NCBI GenBank assembly: GCA_030148425.1
Contig: JASBTM010000012.1
Coordinates: 108,569 to 172,568, forward strand
Direction of reading: 5' to 3'
Source of the DNA: Hyphomicrobium sp.
GTDB taxonomy: Bacteria; Pseudomonadota; Alphaproteobacteria; Rhizobiales; Hyphomicrobiaceae
Length of the DNA: 64,000 nucleotides
Shown: positions 27,462-36,788 of the stretch, piece after piece
Layout: every line of letters begins with the position of its first letter
Position numbering within the stretch: the first letter of the stretch is position 1
Made by a program: the position numbers and the translations under genes
Notes under the pieces: model-generated
Databases searched by the model: none
What the model was told of the DNA's origin: nothing
Seen by the model: only the letters and a program-made list of their open reading frames with translations

Positions 27462-28169
27462 ATGCCTAACGAAGGCGAATTTCCCAAACTTGCGAACCGC
27501 AGAGCTGTGATCAGCGCCGTCGCTGCGGGCACTTCCGTGATTGTAGCGACGGCCTTGAGTGATGCTGTGGCAGCCGCCGACGGGTCGTCTCGCGAGATTG
27601 AAACGCTTTTTCGGCGTTGGAAGGCTGCCGTTAAGCGTTACGAGCAAGCCAATGCCGAGTGGTCGGCCGCCGACGACCGTTTCGATCAAATGGATCTCGA
27701 AACGCCGACGGCGCTTCTGTGGGAAAATGCGCCCTGGATTTGGCAAGTGCGCAAGCTCGAAGAAAGCCCACATTTGTGGCTGCGGGGATGGAAGGACCAA
27801 CGCATCACCCTTGAGTGCGCGGCCGATTTGCAGTCTGGGCGCCTCGGAAGTCCTGACGCGTGGACATCGGAAGTGAGCGCTATCGCGCATCGCTTTTACA
27901 ACGTCCTCACGGAAGACGCTCTGGAACGCTGCCGCTTCCGTGACGCGGAACGGAATTGGGATGAAGCGCACGCAGAGACCGAGGCACTAGTCCTGCAAAT
28001 TATCTCGATCGCGCCGAGCAGCCTCGCAGACGCGAAAATGCAAATCGAAGTCGTTCGCTATGCCCACAAGGATGAGAAGGTCGGGCCATTGGAGGGCTTG
28101 CTTTTCGACACCATCATGCGGGGTACCCTTAATATCGGGGAGCCTCGCTCTGTGGCCACACCAACATAA
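27462..28169 (+). CDS. Putative exported protein with twin-Arg-like leader, copy 1
   Basis: 235 residues with a good ribosome site (AAAGGACGAGG). The N-terminus LANRRAVISAVAAGTSVIVA is a twin-arginine-type leader followed by ATALSDAVAAAD. The rest is helical, with the recurring Trp pattern ALLWENAPWIWQVRKLEESP. Copy 2 follows 74 bases downstream and shares the leader type and the W.NAP..W.IR..L pattern. Function unknown. Confidence 0.6.
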   Translation: MPNEGEFPKLANRRAVISAVAAGTSVIVATALSDAVAAADGSSREIETLFRRWKAAVKRYEQANAEWSAADDRFDQMDLETPTALLWENAPWIWQVRKLEESPHLWLRGWKDQRITLECAADLQSGRLGSPDAWTSEVSAIAHRFYNVLTEDALERCRFRDAERNWDEAHAETEALVLQIISIAPSSLADAKMQIEVVRYAHKDEKVGPLEGLLFDTIMRGTLNIGEPRSVATPT

Positions 28170-28243
28170 ACGCCGGCAAGAACGGCCCTTGTCAGTGCTC
28201 CAACACCGACAAGGACCTCACTCAGAACACAGGAGAGAACCTG

Positions 28244-28843
28244 ATGTCCCAAGCCAATTGCCTCGCTACCATGTCTAGCGCCAAATCGAAACCGACGCGC
28301 CGCCGTGCGCTGACGTTACTCGGCGTGGGACTTCCCGCCATTTCCGTGGGTTCTCGCGCTGGCGCGAACGAACCCGCAAGGGCCGCCGTCAGTGAAATCG
28401 TCGCGCTCTTTTCAAATTGGCAATTTGCCATCGAGCGGATGAATACGGCCATCGAAGCAATGGCTGCTGCCGAATGTCGGTTCGTGAAAAGCCGGCCGGC
28501 GACCCCTGCCGTCTTAGAGTGGAAGAATGCGCCAAGAGCGTGGAAAATCCGCATGCTCAATGAGCCAGAACACGCGCACTTGATTCAGGATCGTCGCGTC
28601 ATCACCATGCACATGGCGGATGATCTTGCAGCACGGACTTTTCGGTCTTCCGATGTCTGGGTCGACACTGTTTTTGCTGCGGCCCGCACACATTACTTCG
28701 ACGTCGAGAAGCAGGCCAAAGATCGCTCCGGCTTGACAGCGGCTATCGACGGATCCGCCTTGCTAGGCGGTCATCGTCTCTTTAATCCGACTCGGTCGAT
28801 CATATGCGGCGCCGACCGGAGCTGTTCGGCTTTTTCCGTATAG
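28244..28843 (+). CDS. Putative exported protein, copy 2, truncated by an inserted integrase gene
   Basis: 199 residues, ribosome site AGGAGAG. Leader PTRRRALTLLGVGLPAISVG is again twin-Arg-like. Residues 35-160 resemble copy 1 (EIVALFSNWQFAIERMNTAI, then VLEWKNAPRAWKIRMLNEP). After DRSGLTAAID the similarity stops; the last 30 residues run antisense through the end of the integrase gene at 28771. The natural C-terminus has been lost, so the product may be non-functional. Confidence 0.55.
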   Translation: MSQANCLATMSSAKSKPTRRRALTLLGVGLPAISVGSRAGANEPARAAVSEIVALFSNWQFAIERMNTAIEAMAAAECRFVKSRPATPAVLEWKNAPRAWKIRMLNEPEHAHLIQDRRVITMHMADDLAARTFRSSDVWVDTVFAAARTHYFDVEKQAKDRSGLTAAIDGSALLGGHRLFNPTRSIICGADRSCSAFSV

Positions 28844-29805
28844 CGCATAGGCATCGCAAGAGAGCGGTGACGGGAAACGCGTGCAATCGCCCTGAGATCG
28901 GCACCGCCTTCTGCCGCGGTGACACAAAAGCCAACGCGCAGGCTGTGGCCAGAGAACCGGCTTGCAACGTCTGTGGCCTGATCCTCGGATGCGCCGCGCG
29001 TTCTATAATAGGTGCCGACTTTGTTCTTTATAATCCGGGCAACGGACAGCGGGTGCATGCGATCCGGGCCCACTTTGTCGCCCTTGCGAACGCGCCGCAG
29101 AATGGGGGAGCCTTTTGCGATGCCGGCCGCAGACACCCAGCGTTCCACAGCCTTGACGGCTTCGGCATTTTCAACGCGGGGAATGGCGACCGTTGGCGCG
29201 CTGCCGTTTCGATCAGTTTTCGATTGGGCAAACTGGATTTCCATTGTCATGGCCGTGATGCGTAGGACGGCGGTTCCGTCTACCAAGGCCTCGAGGTCAA
29301 GACCGATCAGCTCGGATTCACGCAAAGCGAAGCAATACCCCAGCGCCAGCAGAGCATTGTTGCGCAGATCGCAGAGCGAAACATTGGCGCCGTCCATCAG
29401 ATTGAGAACATCCTTGCCGCGCAGAGCTTCGGCCTGCCGCGGCAACCGGGGGCGCACGTTCTGAATGCTGCGAAGCGCCTTGAGGATCACGGGGGCCTTT
29501 GTGTCGAAGGGACAGCCCTTGGCGTCGTTTCCGCCCTTGATCGCGGCGACGACCGTTCGCAGTGTGGAGATGGCTTGGCCAGCATCGGCGCGTGAGATCA
29601 GAAAGTTTGCAACCGCATTGGGATCGCTGGGGAAGAGATCAAGTCCCGCCTCGTCGCACCATGCCAGCCAAAGCCGGAGCTGCGCCGCATAGGCGCGACG
29701 CGTGTTCGGACGCAACGACTGCGAAAGATATTGTCGCGCCTGCTCCGACAACGCCACAGGGGGCGCAGCGTTCGTTTGACTGCTCTGGATGACATCTCGG
29801 CTCAT
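28771..29805 (-). CDS. Tyrosine recombinase/integrase
   Basis: 344 residues. An N-terminal SAM-like core-binding domain (LRPNTRRAYAAQLRLWLAWC) is followed by a full catalytic domain: Arg162 in ALRESELIGLD, Lys196 in AQSKTDRN, His287/Arg290 in GHSLRVGF, His313 in SRHRSLAMPMRYTEKAE and Tyr322. It lacks the DUF4102 arm domain, so it is unrelated to the island integrase and probably belongs to a smaller element. Its 3' end disrupts the paralogous exported protein. Confidence 0.88.
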   Translation of the reverse strand: MSRDVIQSSQTNAAPPVALSEQARQYLSQSLRPNTRRAYAAQLRLWLAWCDEAGLDLFPSDPNAVANFLISRADAGQAISTLRTVVAAIKGGNDAKGCPFDTKAPVILKALRSIQNVRPRLPRQAEALRGKDVLNLMDGANVSLCDLRNNALLALGYCFALRESELIGLDLEALVDGTAVLRITAMTMEIQFAQSKTDRNGSAPTVAIPRVENAEAVKAVERWVSAAGIAKGSPILRRVRKGDKVGPDRMHPLSVARIIKNKVGTYYRTRGASEDQATDVASRFSGHSLRVGFCVTAAEGGADLRAIARVSRHRSLAMPMRYTEKAEQLRSAPHMIDRVGLKRR

Positions 29806-30402
29806 GAAACCGGATTACGCATGATAACTGTAAGAAGCGAAGTGATCGCCACCGAGCTTCGCAGCTTGGGCTTCGATGATCGGTTTGATTTCGATGTTGC
29901 TCTTGAAGTGCAGCTGACGTGAATGGGATCGATCCTTGCCCGCGCTACTGTGAGCAAGGATCGACCGCCCGCACACATATGTTGACGGCTCACGTTGACG
30001 TGAACGGACGATTGACCATCACGTCATTTCAAGTTGTCTAGGAAATACGGGGCTAACGCTGTCGCTCGTGTCGGCGCGCAATGGCTTGAGCCGCCGGCAA
30101 TCTGTCTACGTCCGGTCAACTAAAATGGGGGCTTCGTTTTTCCTGACGAGGGCATCGAGCAATGATGTTCCGTTCAAAGCGATCCGACGCCATGGCGATT
30201 AATTTATGGTATCAACGCGGTTGCGTTGCCATCAAAGAGGCGCGCCGGAATCCCTTCAGGAACTGTCAGGAGTTCGTCAGGTCGCGGACCGGATGTCGAA
30301 CGTTCCTCAATGTGGCCGAGAGCGTTGCACTGAATTGACGATCGCGTTTCCGGCACGATGGTTGGCGTCTTGTTGCTCCGCCGCTTGCGTACGCGAATTC
30401 CC
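29806..30402. other. Intergenic stretch with palindromes
   Basis: Holds a perfect 10-base-pair hairpin (29930-29939 with 29954-29963) and a palindrome TCACGT-TG-ACGTGA at 29990-30003, followed by a half-site at 30017-30024. These may be recombinase or regulator binding sites. Otherwise only one tiny frame is seen (see 30162). Confidence 0.5.
30162..30338 (+). CDS. Possible 58-residue protein
   Basis: ATG 30162, then MFRSKRSDAMAINLWYQRGC VAIKEARR; basic, with three Cys. No clear ribosome site. It may be a real small gene or chance. I list it because the frame is compact and surrounded by non-coding DNA. Confidence 0.25.
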   Translation: MMFRSKRSDAMAINLWYQRGCVAIKEARRNPFRNCQEFVRSRTGCRTFLNVAESVALN

Positions 30403-31029
30403 TTACGGCTCGCAAAAACGCCGATGATATTCAGCGGTTACAGTTTCGAAACCTCGCGATGCGGTAAAGCCAGTCAAGTTTGCGATGATTGGTGCACCCA
30501 TTGTGTAAGTCCATTGGGCCTGCGATACCGAACGCTGCTCTATGATCCGCTTCCTGATTTGAATTCGGTTCTCGGTTGGGAGGTTCGGCATGGTCAAATC
30601 GATAGCAACGGTCAGCATCGCGTTGTTCAGTGCAATTACTCCATTCTGCTCTTGGACTGTGATCGATCCGTCCGAAGGCCCCGCGACTGAGCAATTGATG
30701 CTTTCGAATACGCTATCAGTAATGCCGCCATAGAACATGACATCACATCCTGCGTAGGCAAACCGCCAGCTGTCCGGAGGCGCTGTGAAACTTACCTTGC
30801 ATAACGTCGACGTCTTGTAAGTGCTGCAGGTATTGCTGGCCTCATTCATTAATGCCCATGGAAATTGTCTGAACGCTCGCTCCAAGTTCAACGGGACCGT
30901 CGCGGCGTCCGAGAGATCATATTTGTGGCGGCAGAAGAGAAGATCAGGAGTGATAGCCGGTATTTTGATGTGGCCAAACACTGCCCAGATGAGCGCGCCG
31001 GCTACAACTATCCCCATCAACTTTCTCAT
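30403..31029 (-). CDS. Hypothetical membrane-anchored protein
   Basis: 208 residues with one N-terminal membrane segment (LMGIVVAGALIWAVFGHI) and no clear cleavage site. The remainder should be periplasmic and has seven Cys, enough for disulfides. A beta-rich middle (CKVSFTAPPDSWRFAYAGCD) is visible. I do not recognise the family. It stands alone on the minus strand. Confidence 0.55.
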   Translation of the reverse strand: MRKLMGIVVAGALIWAVFGHIKIPAITPDLLFCRHKYDLSDAATVPLNLERAFRQFPWALMNEASNTCSTYKTSTLCKVSFTAPPDSWRFAYAGCDVMFYGGITDSVFESINCSVAGPSDGSITVQEQNGVIALNNAMLTVAIDLTMPNLPTENRIQIRKRIIEQRSVSQAQWTYTMGAPIIANLTGFTASRGFETVTAEYHRRFCEP

Positions 31030-31307
31030 TCGGCTAGATCGCTCATTCCTCTTCGGTGTAGTTTTGCCTTAGTTGCGAGGCAGCCACTCGTTTTAAGATA
31101 ATCGACAAGCGGCGTTTCAAGCAGAGAGTTAAACGCGCAGTTCTGGTCTTCTACTACTCGTTCCCCTACTTCCTTCGCACTTGGCCGAAAACTCGCGAGG
31201 TATTTTCCTGTGCGCATCTCTTACTGTATCACGTTTCTTATCCACGCCATCCCACCTTCAATGCCAAGTCGACTAGGTGCACGCTGGCCAACAAATTAAG
31301 GTCATAA

Positions 31308-32216
31308 ATGCGATTACGCTCCTGGATCAATGACCGGTGGACACGCTCAAAGCTCTGGCTAGAGGCCCGTCCCAATGCCGGCGGATGGTTTGTGTTCGCT
31401 TTTTTGGGGCTTGGTTTGCTTTGGCTGAATATATGGCAACGGCAATCTGAACGACTTCCCTTCACGATCGGCTATCTCATTTCCTGCGCCGCCATGTTCA
31501 CACTTCCAACCATACTCGTGACGCGACACCGTCTTCGGCAGCAAAAGACGCTCAACCGGATTCGCGCCCTCTATGCTTTAGCGTGCGAGATGCTGTTCCA
31601 AGACCGCATCGCCGAAGCACGGCGGCTGCTCCGTTCGATCCGGCGGTGGGAACAACATTGGCACATCGGTGAAAGTGGCCTCTACCAACTCGCATATTCT
31701 TGGTTCGTCATTGCAGCGACAGCGACGGCTGGGTTCGTTCACTATATCTTTTACATCAATATCGATTCGCAGACCGCGCCGGGTCAGATACCGCAGAAAA
31801 GCATTCTTGAAACAGCGCAATATCTTCAGTCGCATCCAATCGCGCTTTGGTTGATTGGATTTTTCGCATTTCTCATTGGGCTCGCAGCCCGTCAACATCT
31901 CAGCGACTTAAAGGGCGTACCTTGGGCTGAGTTTTATGGAGATCGGCTGGCGAGCGCGATCAAGGCCGGTCGGACCGTCAATGATGCGCCAAAGCACCAG
32001 GGGCCAGCGTTTCCGCTCGAAGCGTCTGCCCGTGAGATGTTGGGTTTGCCGGAACGGTTCACGGCTGCGGAATTACGCCAAGCTTGGGTTCGCCTAGCTC
32101 GAGAACTTCATCCTGATCGATGGGTAGCGGCGGGCGATGGTGTCAGACGGTTGAAGGAAGCAGCGCTCAAGCGCGTCAACGCGGCACGCGACGAACTCGC
32201 GGCTCAAATGACCTAG
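31308..32216 (+). CDS. Membrane protein with C-terminal J domain
   Basis: 302 residues with four membrane segments (about 27-41, 53-72, 128-150, 178-195). The last 65 residues are a J domain: AREMLGLPERFTAAELRQAW then ARELHPDRW with HPD at 268-270. J domains stimulate DnaK ATPase, so this protein may recruit DnaK to the membrane. It is not a DnaJ orthologue and has no zinc region. The second membrane protein gene follows 93 bases later. Confidence 0.8.
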   Translation: MRLRSWINDRWTRSKLWLEARPNAGGWFVFAFLGLGLLWLNIWQRQSERLPFTIGYLISCAAMFTLPTILVTRHRLRQQKTLNRIRALYALACEMLFQDRIAEARRLLRSIRRWEQHWHIGESGLYQLAYSWFVIAATATAGFVHYIFYINIDSQTAPGQIPQKSILETAQYLQSHPIALWLIGFFAFLIGLAARQHLSDLKGVPWAEFYGDRLASAIKAGRTVNDAPKHQGPAFPLEASAREMLGLPERFTAAELRQAWVRLARELHPDRWVAAGDGVRRLKEAALKRVNAARDELAAQMT

Positions 32217-32309
32217 TCAGACCACACTTCAGAGGCATATTGCAACTTGGCCGCAAGGATTTGAAATTAGTCTTGGTGAACTCCGGGACGCTGCCGAAGG
32301 TCAAATCCC

Positions 32310-32945
32310 ATGCAGGATGATAATATCGCCGAAAAGAGGAAGCGGATGATCGCCGCGTTCGAGGCCATGACGGTGGAGCGTGGCGCCTCGGAAGCGGAAG
32401 CTCGCATCGCGCACGCCAAGCTGGCCAAGCTACGCGAGAAAGAGCACGGGCAAAGGGTAGATCCACCTGAACTGAAACAGCCGCCAGCGGACTCGCCCGT
32501 GGCAGCAACGGCCACGCCTGCGACTCTGAGCGAGCGCAGACTCAATGCAGTCGTCGGAATCTCGCGCCTCGCGGCCGTCGCGTTTTGTTTTTCGATGATC
32601 GTCACCCTGTTTCAAGGAGCCCCCCTGCCCAGCGCCGTCACTACGGCAATCGGCCTAGTCGCGATCCCAGGGACGATTTGGCTCGCCTTTATCATCCGCT
32701 TGCGAAACATTTGGTATCCGGAAGCCAACCGGTCAGAAGGCGTCTGGGACATGGAGCCTGCTGCACTGGCGTTCGGCTTCTACATCGTGACGACGTTTCG
32801 TCCAGACGGCCACCTCAATGAGGAGCAGGGTCACGTCAATTTTGCAGCAGCGATCTTTCTGTCGGCGATCGGGTATGCCGCTGCTGAGTGGCTCACACGT
32901 GCGTCCCGGAAAAGACCTCTATCGAGAACGAGGTCTTCACTTTGA
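32310..32945 (+). CDS. Hypothetical membrane protein
   Basis: 211 residues. A charged N-terminal helix pair (MIAAFEAMTVERGASEAEAR, then AHAKLAKLREKE) resembles the DUF2786-type start, followed by a Pro/Ala linker and about four membrane segments. It may be co-transcribed with the J-domain membrane protein. Its last codons overlap the end of the converging recombinase gene. Confidence 0.6.
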   Translation: MQDDNIAEKRKRMIAAFEAMTVERGASEAEARIAHAKLAKLREKEHGQRVDPPELKQPPADSPVAATATPATLSERRLNAVVGISRLAAVAFCFSMIVTLFQGAPLPSAVTTAIGLVAIPGTIWLAFIIRLRNIWYPEANRSEGVWDMEPAALAFGFYIVTTFRPDGHLNEEQGHVNFAAAIFLSAIGYAAAEWLTRASRKRPLSRTRSSL

Positions 32946-33668
32946 GAAATCGCTGGTAGGTACCGCACCCTTCTCTAAGCGTTGCTCGACCATCATCATG
33001 ATGCTCTTGGGGTTGAAGGGGCGCCCGTTCTCGTTCAAGTAGCCCATCGCCGCCAGATGCTTGCTGATCCTCTGAAAGCTTAATTGTTCGCCGGTCCGCG
33101 GATTGATGCGCCGGAGCCGCTTTGCTTCGGCCACGACGTCCGGACGCGCCTCGGCATGAGACTTTCGACCCTCGACCTTGTGACCCTTCGCACGCTTTCG
33201 ATCCCTCGCCACCTTCAACTTCTTCACCAGCCGCGTCCGCTCGAGTTGGCTAAACACCCCCATAATCTGCCGCATGGCCACGCGGAATTCGTCGTCACTG
33301 TCCGTTAGGTCATCACCATTGGCCGTCAGCACCCGAACTCCGAAGCCTACGAGGAGCGCGATGCCAGCCTCCTGGGTCATCAGGTGGCGAGCGAAGCGAC
33401 TGGCGTCCTCGACAATCACGACGCGAACATGATTGCCGACGATCCGCTCAAGGAGTGCCTTGAAGCCTCGCCGCCCCTCGATCGGGTCTTTTCCAGACAC
33501 CGCTTCGTCCCGGAATTCGTCGACAACTGAATATCCTGCCCGCTTGGCAAAGCCCTCAACAGCGGCGCGCTGGCGTTTTTCGGAATCCTTGTCGGCGCCG
33601 ACATTGGCGGCCGAGCTCGTACGATAATAGGCCAGAGCTGGCACCCGGTTTTTATTTGTGATGGCCAT
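32937..33668 (-). CDS. Serine recombinase (resolvase family)
   Basis: 243 residues. The catalytic domain begins ALAYYRTSSAANVGADKDSE with Arg16 and the Ser nucleophile at 18, and continues with VVIVEDASRFARHLMTQEAG and QIMGVFSQLERTRLVKKLKV, the resolvase core and E helix. The C-terminal part (LSFQRISKHLAAMGYLNENG) is a small HTH. It is larger than a simple resolvase and smaller than a phage serine integrase. No matching inverted repeats or res sites were recognised nearby. Confidence 0.88.
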   Translation of the reverse strand: MAITNKNRVPALAYYRTSSAANVGADKDSEKRQRAAVEGFAKRAGYSVVDEFRDEAVSGKDPIEGRRGFKALLERIVGNHVRVVIVEDASRFARHLMTQEAGIALLVGFGVRVLTANGDDLTDSDDEFRVAMRQIMGVFSQLERTRLVKKLKVARDRKRAKGHKVEGRKSHAEARPDVVAEAKRLRRINPRTGEQLSFQRISKHLAAMGYLNENGRPFNPKSIMMMVEQRLEKGAVPTSDFSK

Positions 33669-33858
33669 TGCTAAGCCCCGTATTTACTGGCCCCAAAGCC
33701 AAAAGTCATTACCTTTTCCTGAGAAATAGTAATGCGTTGAACGCTGTGAATCAAGCGCAGCCGTGGAGAAATGGTTGGTGGCTGCTTGTCGCCGCGGCGC
33801 GCGCAGGGCAGTTTTGCTCCCATGTTTGAAAAATATTTCGCATCCAAGGGGGCTTGGG

Positions 33859-35661
33859 ATGGAGTGGTATGTTGCTCGCGATGCTCAGAACTTTGGACCG
33901 TTTTCATTTGAAGATTTGCTCGCCAGCGCGCGCGATGGAAGACTGACGAAGCAGGACCAGCTTTGGTCGACCGGAATGCCCCAGTGGGTGCCGGCCGCAT
34001 CCGTGCCCGGGATCTGGACTCCCCCGCCGACAACCGGGGGCGAAATCGCCGCTAGCGTGGATGTTCCAATTCTGCATGACGGGACGCCCGAGAAAGATCC
34101 GCAGAGCAGCGAGAAGTCTGCTGTCTCTGAGGCGGAGAAGCAAAACTTCATTACTCGCTATTGGCGGGGCGACATTAGCCTTCCAGCATCCTACTGGTTG
34201 GTGGGCATCGGGACGTCGATTGCAATTACGGCGCTTTCGAACGCGTTTGGGGAGTTCGTTCCGGCGCTGCAGCTCACCCCTCAGCAGTGCGGTACCGCTT
34301 TTATAGGCTTCCTCGTCATTCTCGTCGCGTTGCTTATCTGGCAGTCCGTGGGTCTTTGGCGATCGGCGGGCAAGTACATAAAATCTTCGAAGACGCCGGG
34401 CTGGGGATGGGCCGCGCGCACCTTGCTAACGATCGCCGTCGTTCGCGCTGGCGTGGACTTCAATCAATTGGTCAGACCGATGCTGGCCGAAAGCGCGAGG
34501 CTGGCCGTCGGCGTGGACGATGTGCCTGCTAGTCAAATGCGCCTGATGAATAATGCCTCAGAGCTCGAGATCTCGGGAGGCATACCATTTGGAACTGCTG
34601 ATGCTTTTCAAAAGCTACTGGATGCAGCACCTTCCGTCAGGCTGGTTCATCTCAATAGCCTCGGCGGCCGAATAGACGAGGGTTACAAGATTGGGGAGAT
34701 CATCCGGCACAAAGGGTTGGCTACTTACACTTCGAGCTACTGTATGAGTGCCTGCACAATCGCATTTCTGGGAGGCAACTTGCGTTTGCTCGGCGAGGAA
34801 GCGCGACTTGGTTTTCATAGCGGCAGCTTCGGCGGACTCGATCAGCAATCCTTGCCGGATATCAATGATCGAATGCGAAAGACCTTTGCAGATATGAGGA
34901 TCCCCGCCTGGTTCTCGAACAAGGCGTTCGCGACCACGGCCGACTCTATGTGGTATCCGACCAATGATGAACTCGTCTCGGCGAACGTCGTTTCGCAAAT
35001 TGTCGATCCAAAATTGTTCGCCATGTCAGGAATTCGCGACTGGCAAAACGTTAGCGGCGCAGAAAACACCTTACTGAAGCTGCCCGCTTACGCGGCACTT
35101 AAGTCGTACGATCCGACGACATTCAACGTTATTTTGGCAAAAATCAGTGACAGCATAAAAAATGGAAAAACGGCCTTTCAAATGCAAAACGAAATTCATG
35201 CCATTTTCGAAACGCAGATACTGCCGAAATATTTAAGAACATCTCCGGATGGCCCGTTAATCGATTATTGGTCATCACAAATCGACGATCTTCGGGCGTT
35301 GGCACGCACACGGCCGCAATACTGTGTCCAATTTTTATTCCCATCCGAGCGCGATCCGAACTTTGACCTCACGCGTTTGATGCCGCAAGACGTGCAGAAG
35401 CGCGACCTCGACAAACTTGCTCGATTAATCGAGGGCGCCTCGAAGGGGCCGGTGGCTAAAGTAGCCACGCAAGCGGAATTGACACCCATCGTTGTTAGTA
35501 TCGCGAAGGCCCATCCGGACGTCGGGCCGTTCCTATCGGAGCCGGAAAGACATTACGGGGAACCGGATAAGCTGTGTGGCGCATTTCTGGCCTTCTACGA
35601 AGAAATCCTCGCACTTCCGCCGACTCAGGCCGGTCCCATTCTGCGCTCGATGGCTCAGTAG
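33859..35661 (+). CDS. GYF-domain, transmembrane, ClpP-like serine protease fusion
   Basis: 600 residues from ATG 33859 (AAGGGGG upstream). Residues 1-55 are a GYF_2 domain (WYVARDAQNFGPFSFEDLLA). Three membrane segments follow (about 112-134, 144-167, 183-200). Residues 225-400 have the ClpP/SppA-type core: LNSLGGRIDEGYKIGE (oxyanion region), SYCMSAC with Ser297 as likely nucleophile and GFHSG with His320. With the GYF domain in the cytoplasm, three helices put the protease domain in the periplasm. The Cys pair 295/299 flanks the nucleophile. The last 200 residues are helical with no known domain. Confidence 0.75.
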   Translation: MEWYVARDAQNFGPFSFEDLLASARDGRLTKQDQLWSTGMPQWVPAASVPGIWTPPPTTGGEIAASVDVPILHDGTPEKDPQSSEKSAVSEAEKQNFITRYWRGDISLPASYWLVGIGTSIAITALSNAFGEFVPALQLTPQQCGTAFIGFLVILVALLIWQSVGLWRSAGKYIKSSKTPGWGWAARTLLTIAVVRAGVDFNQLVRPMLAESARLAVGVDDVPASQMRLMNNASELEISGGIPFGTADAFQKLLDAAPSVRLVHLNSLGGRIDEGYKIGEIIRHKGLATYTSSYCMSACTIAFLGGNLRLLGEEARLGFHSGSFGGLDQQSLPDINDRMRKTFADMRIPAWFSNKAFATTADSMWYPTNDELVSANVVSQIVDPKLFAMSGIRDWQNVSGAENTLLKLPAYAALKSYDPTTFNVILAKISDSIKNGKTAFQMQNEIHAIFETQILPKYLRTSPDGPLIDYWSSQIDDLRALARTRPQYCVQFLFPSERDPNFDLTRLMPQDVQKRDLDKLARLIEGASKGPVAKVATQAELTPIVVSIAKAHPDVGPFLSEPERHYGEPDKLCGAFLAFYEEILALPPTQAGPILRSMAQ

Positions 35662-35724
35662 GATAAAAACTCTACGTCATTACGAAGGTCTTCTCCGGTG
35701 TGATCAGAAGGAGCTCCGAGCCGT

Positions 35725-35931
35725 ATGACAGAGGCTCGCCTACTCACGATTGATGAAGCAATAGCTTTCGTTGTCACCGATCTTCAACAGCTTATTTCCC
35801 GAAAGCGCCAGCTGGACTACGGACATCAGATCATAGCGCGCCGACAATGCGCATTCCCACTCGAACGCATTAGCTGCGGATATTCCACGGGCTACTTGCG
35901 TGATGGCAAATCAGTCTTCAATTCGAAGTGA
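35725..35931 (+). CDS. Hypothetical small protein
   Basis: 68 residues after AAGGAG. LLTIDEAIAFVVTDLQQLIS is an amphipathic helix; the rest is basic with two Cys. It follows the protease gene by 63 bases on the same strand. Function unknown. Confidence 0.4.
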   Translation: MTEARLLTIDEAIAFVVTDLQQLISRKRQLDYGHQIIARRQCAFPLERISCGYSTGYLRDGKSVFNSK

Positions 35932-36048
35932 CACGCGAAGCCGGTTCGTGGTGCTGCCGGTCGCTTTCGCGGAAAAGTTATGCAGGACACTCGGGTCGTG
36001 GGTCAGTTTGAAAAGAAAGCCGCAAATCGTTCTGTTGTTGTACTGGGC

Positions 36049-36300
36049 TCAATGCAAAATCTTATGAGCAACAGCCATCGTCGCAGCGTAGCGGCCCAGG
36101 CGTGCCTCTCCGCGTTGTCCCGCCCGGAACATCGCCATTAGCGCTGCGGTCATGGGTTCAAGAGCGGCTGCCAGCAGCTCGGGTGTATATCCGTATTCCT
36201 CGACAAGCTTATCGCACGCCAGTTCATACGCTTCAGCAAGCTGAGCATGCTCGGCTTGCGAAAGGTCTGATGCCTCCGGGAAAAGAAGTGATTTTGCCAT
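36049..36300 (-). CDS. Small acidic helical protein
   Basis: 83 residues from ATG 36300 with AGGAGCAATCCT upstream. MAKSLLFPEASDLSQAEHAQ leads into two long helices (YELACDKLVEEYGYTPELLA, LMAMFRAGQRGEARLG). No known family. Single gene on the minus strand. Confidence 0.5.
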   Translation of the reverse strand: MAKSLLFPEASDLSQAEHAQLAEAYELACDKLVEEYGYTPELLAAALEPMTAALMAMFRAGQRGEARLGRYAATMAVAHKILH

Positions 36301-36788
36301 AGGATTGCTCCTGCGCGGCGGGGGCGGGAGCAATACGAATATGCACTCTCAGTCGGCAACGCCCATACATGGCTACCGATATCTCAGCTTGCGCCCTATG
36401 GGGCCCAGAGTCGAGCCGCTAAACGCCTACATTTTTCACTAATGTGCGGGAACCGAACGGTGGCCACGTTACTGGCACGGTCGGCCATGACCATCGCAAT
36501 CGCGGAAATCCACAAAATTTGCTAAGAAGCGAGTCGACACGACGTTTGATCTCCAAGGCCCAGCGTTCACTCGCTGAATGACCCGGCGTCAAGTGGACGA
36601 CCGGGCCCGCGGGGGCCACTCCCCGCTGGAGTGAAGACTATGGCGAAAATTCTCGCCCTCGTGTCGTGTAGATCGGTAGTAATCAAATCAGTGTACGTTC
36701 GGAGTTACCAACGCCGTGTCAGCGGCAAGGTACAAACCGTGCGGTCCCACTTTCGAGCGCCGCCATTGAGTCGTGTACGCACGATTCA
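36301..36788. other. Intergenic stretch next to the IS fragment
   Basis: Nearly 490 bases without a supportable gene. A minus-strand frame at 36419-36619 shows no family features. The stretch probably includes decayed IS1-type sequence beyond the fragment, but I could not align it. Confidence 0.35.
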
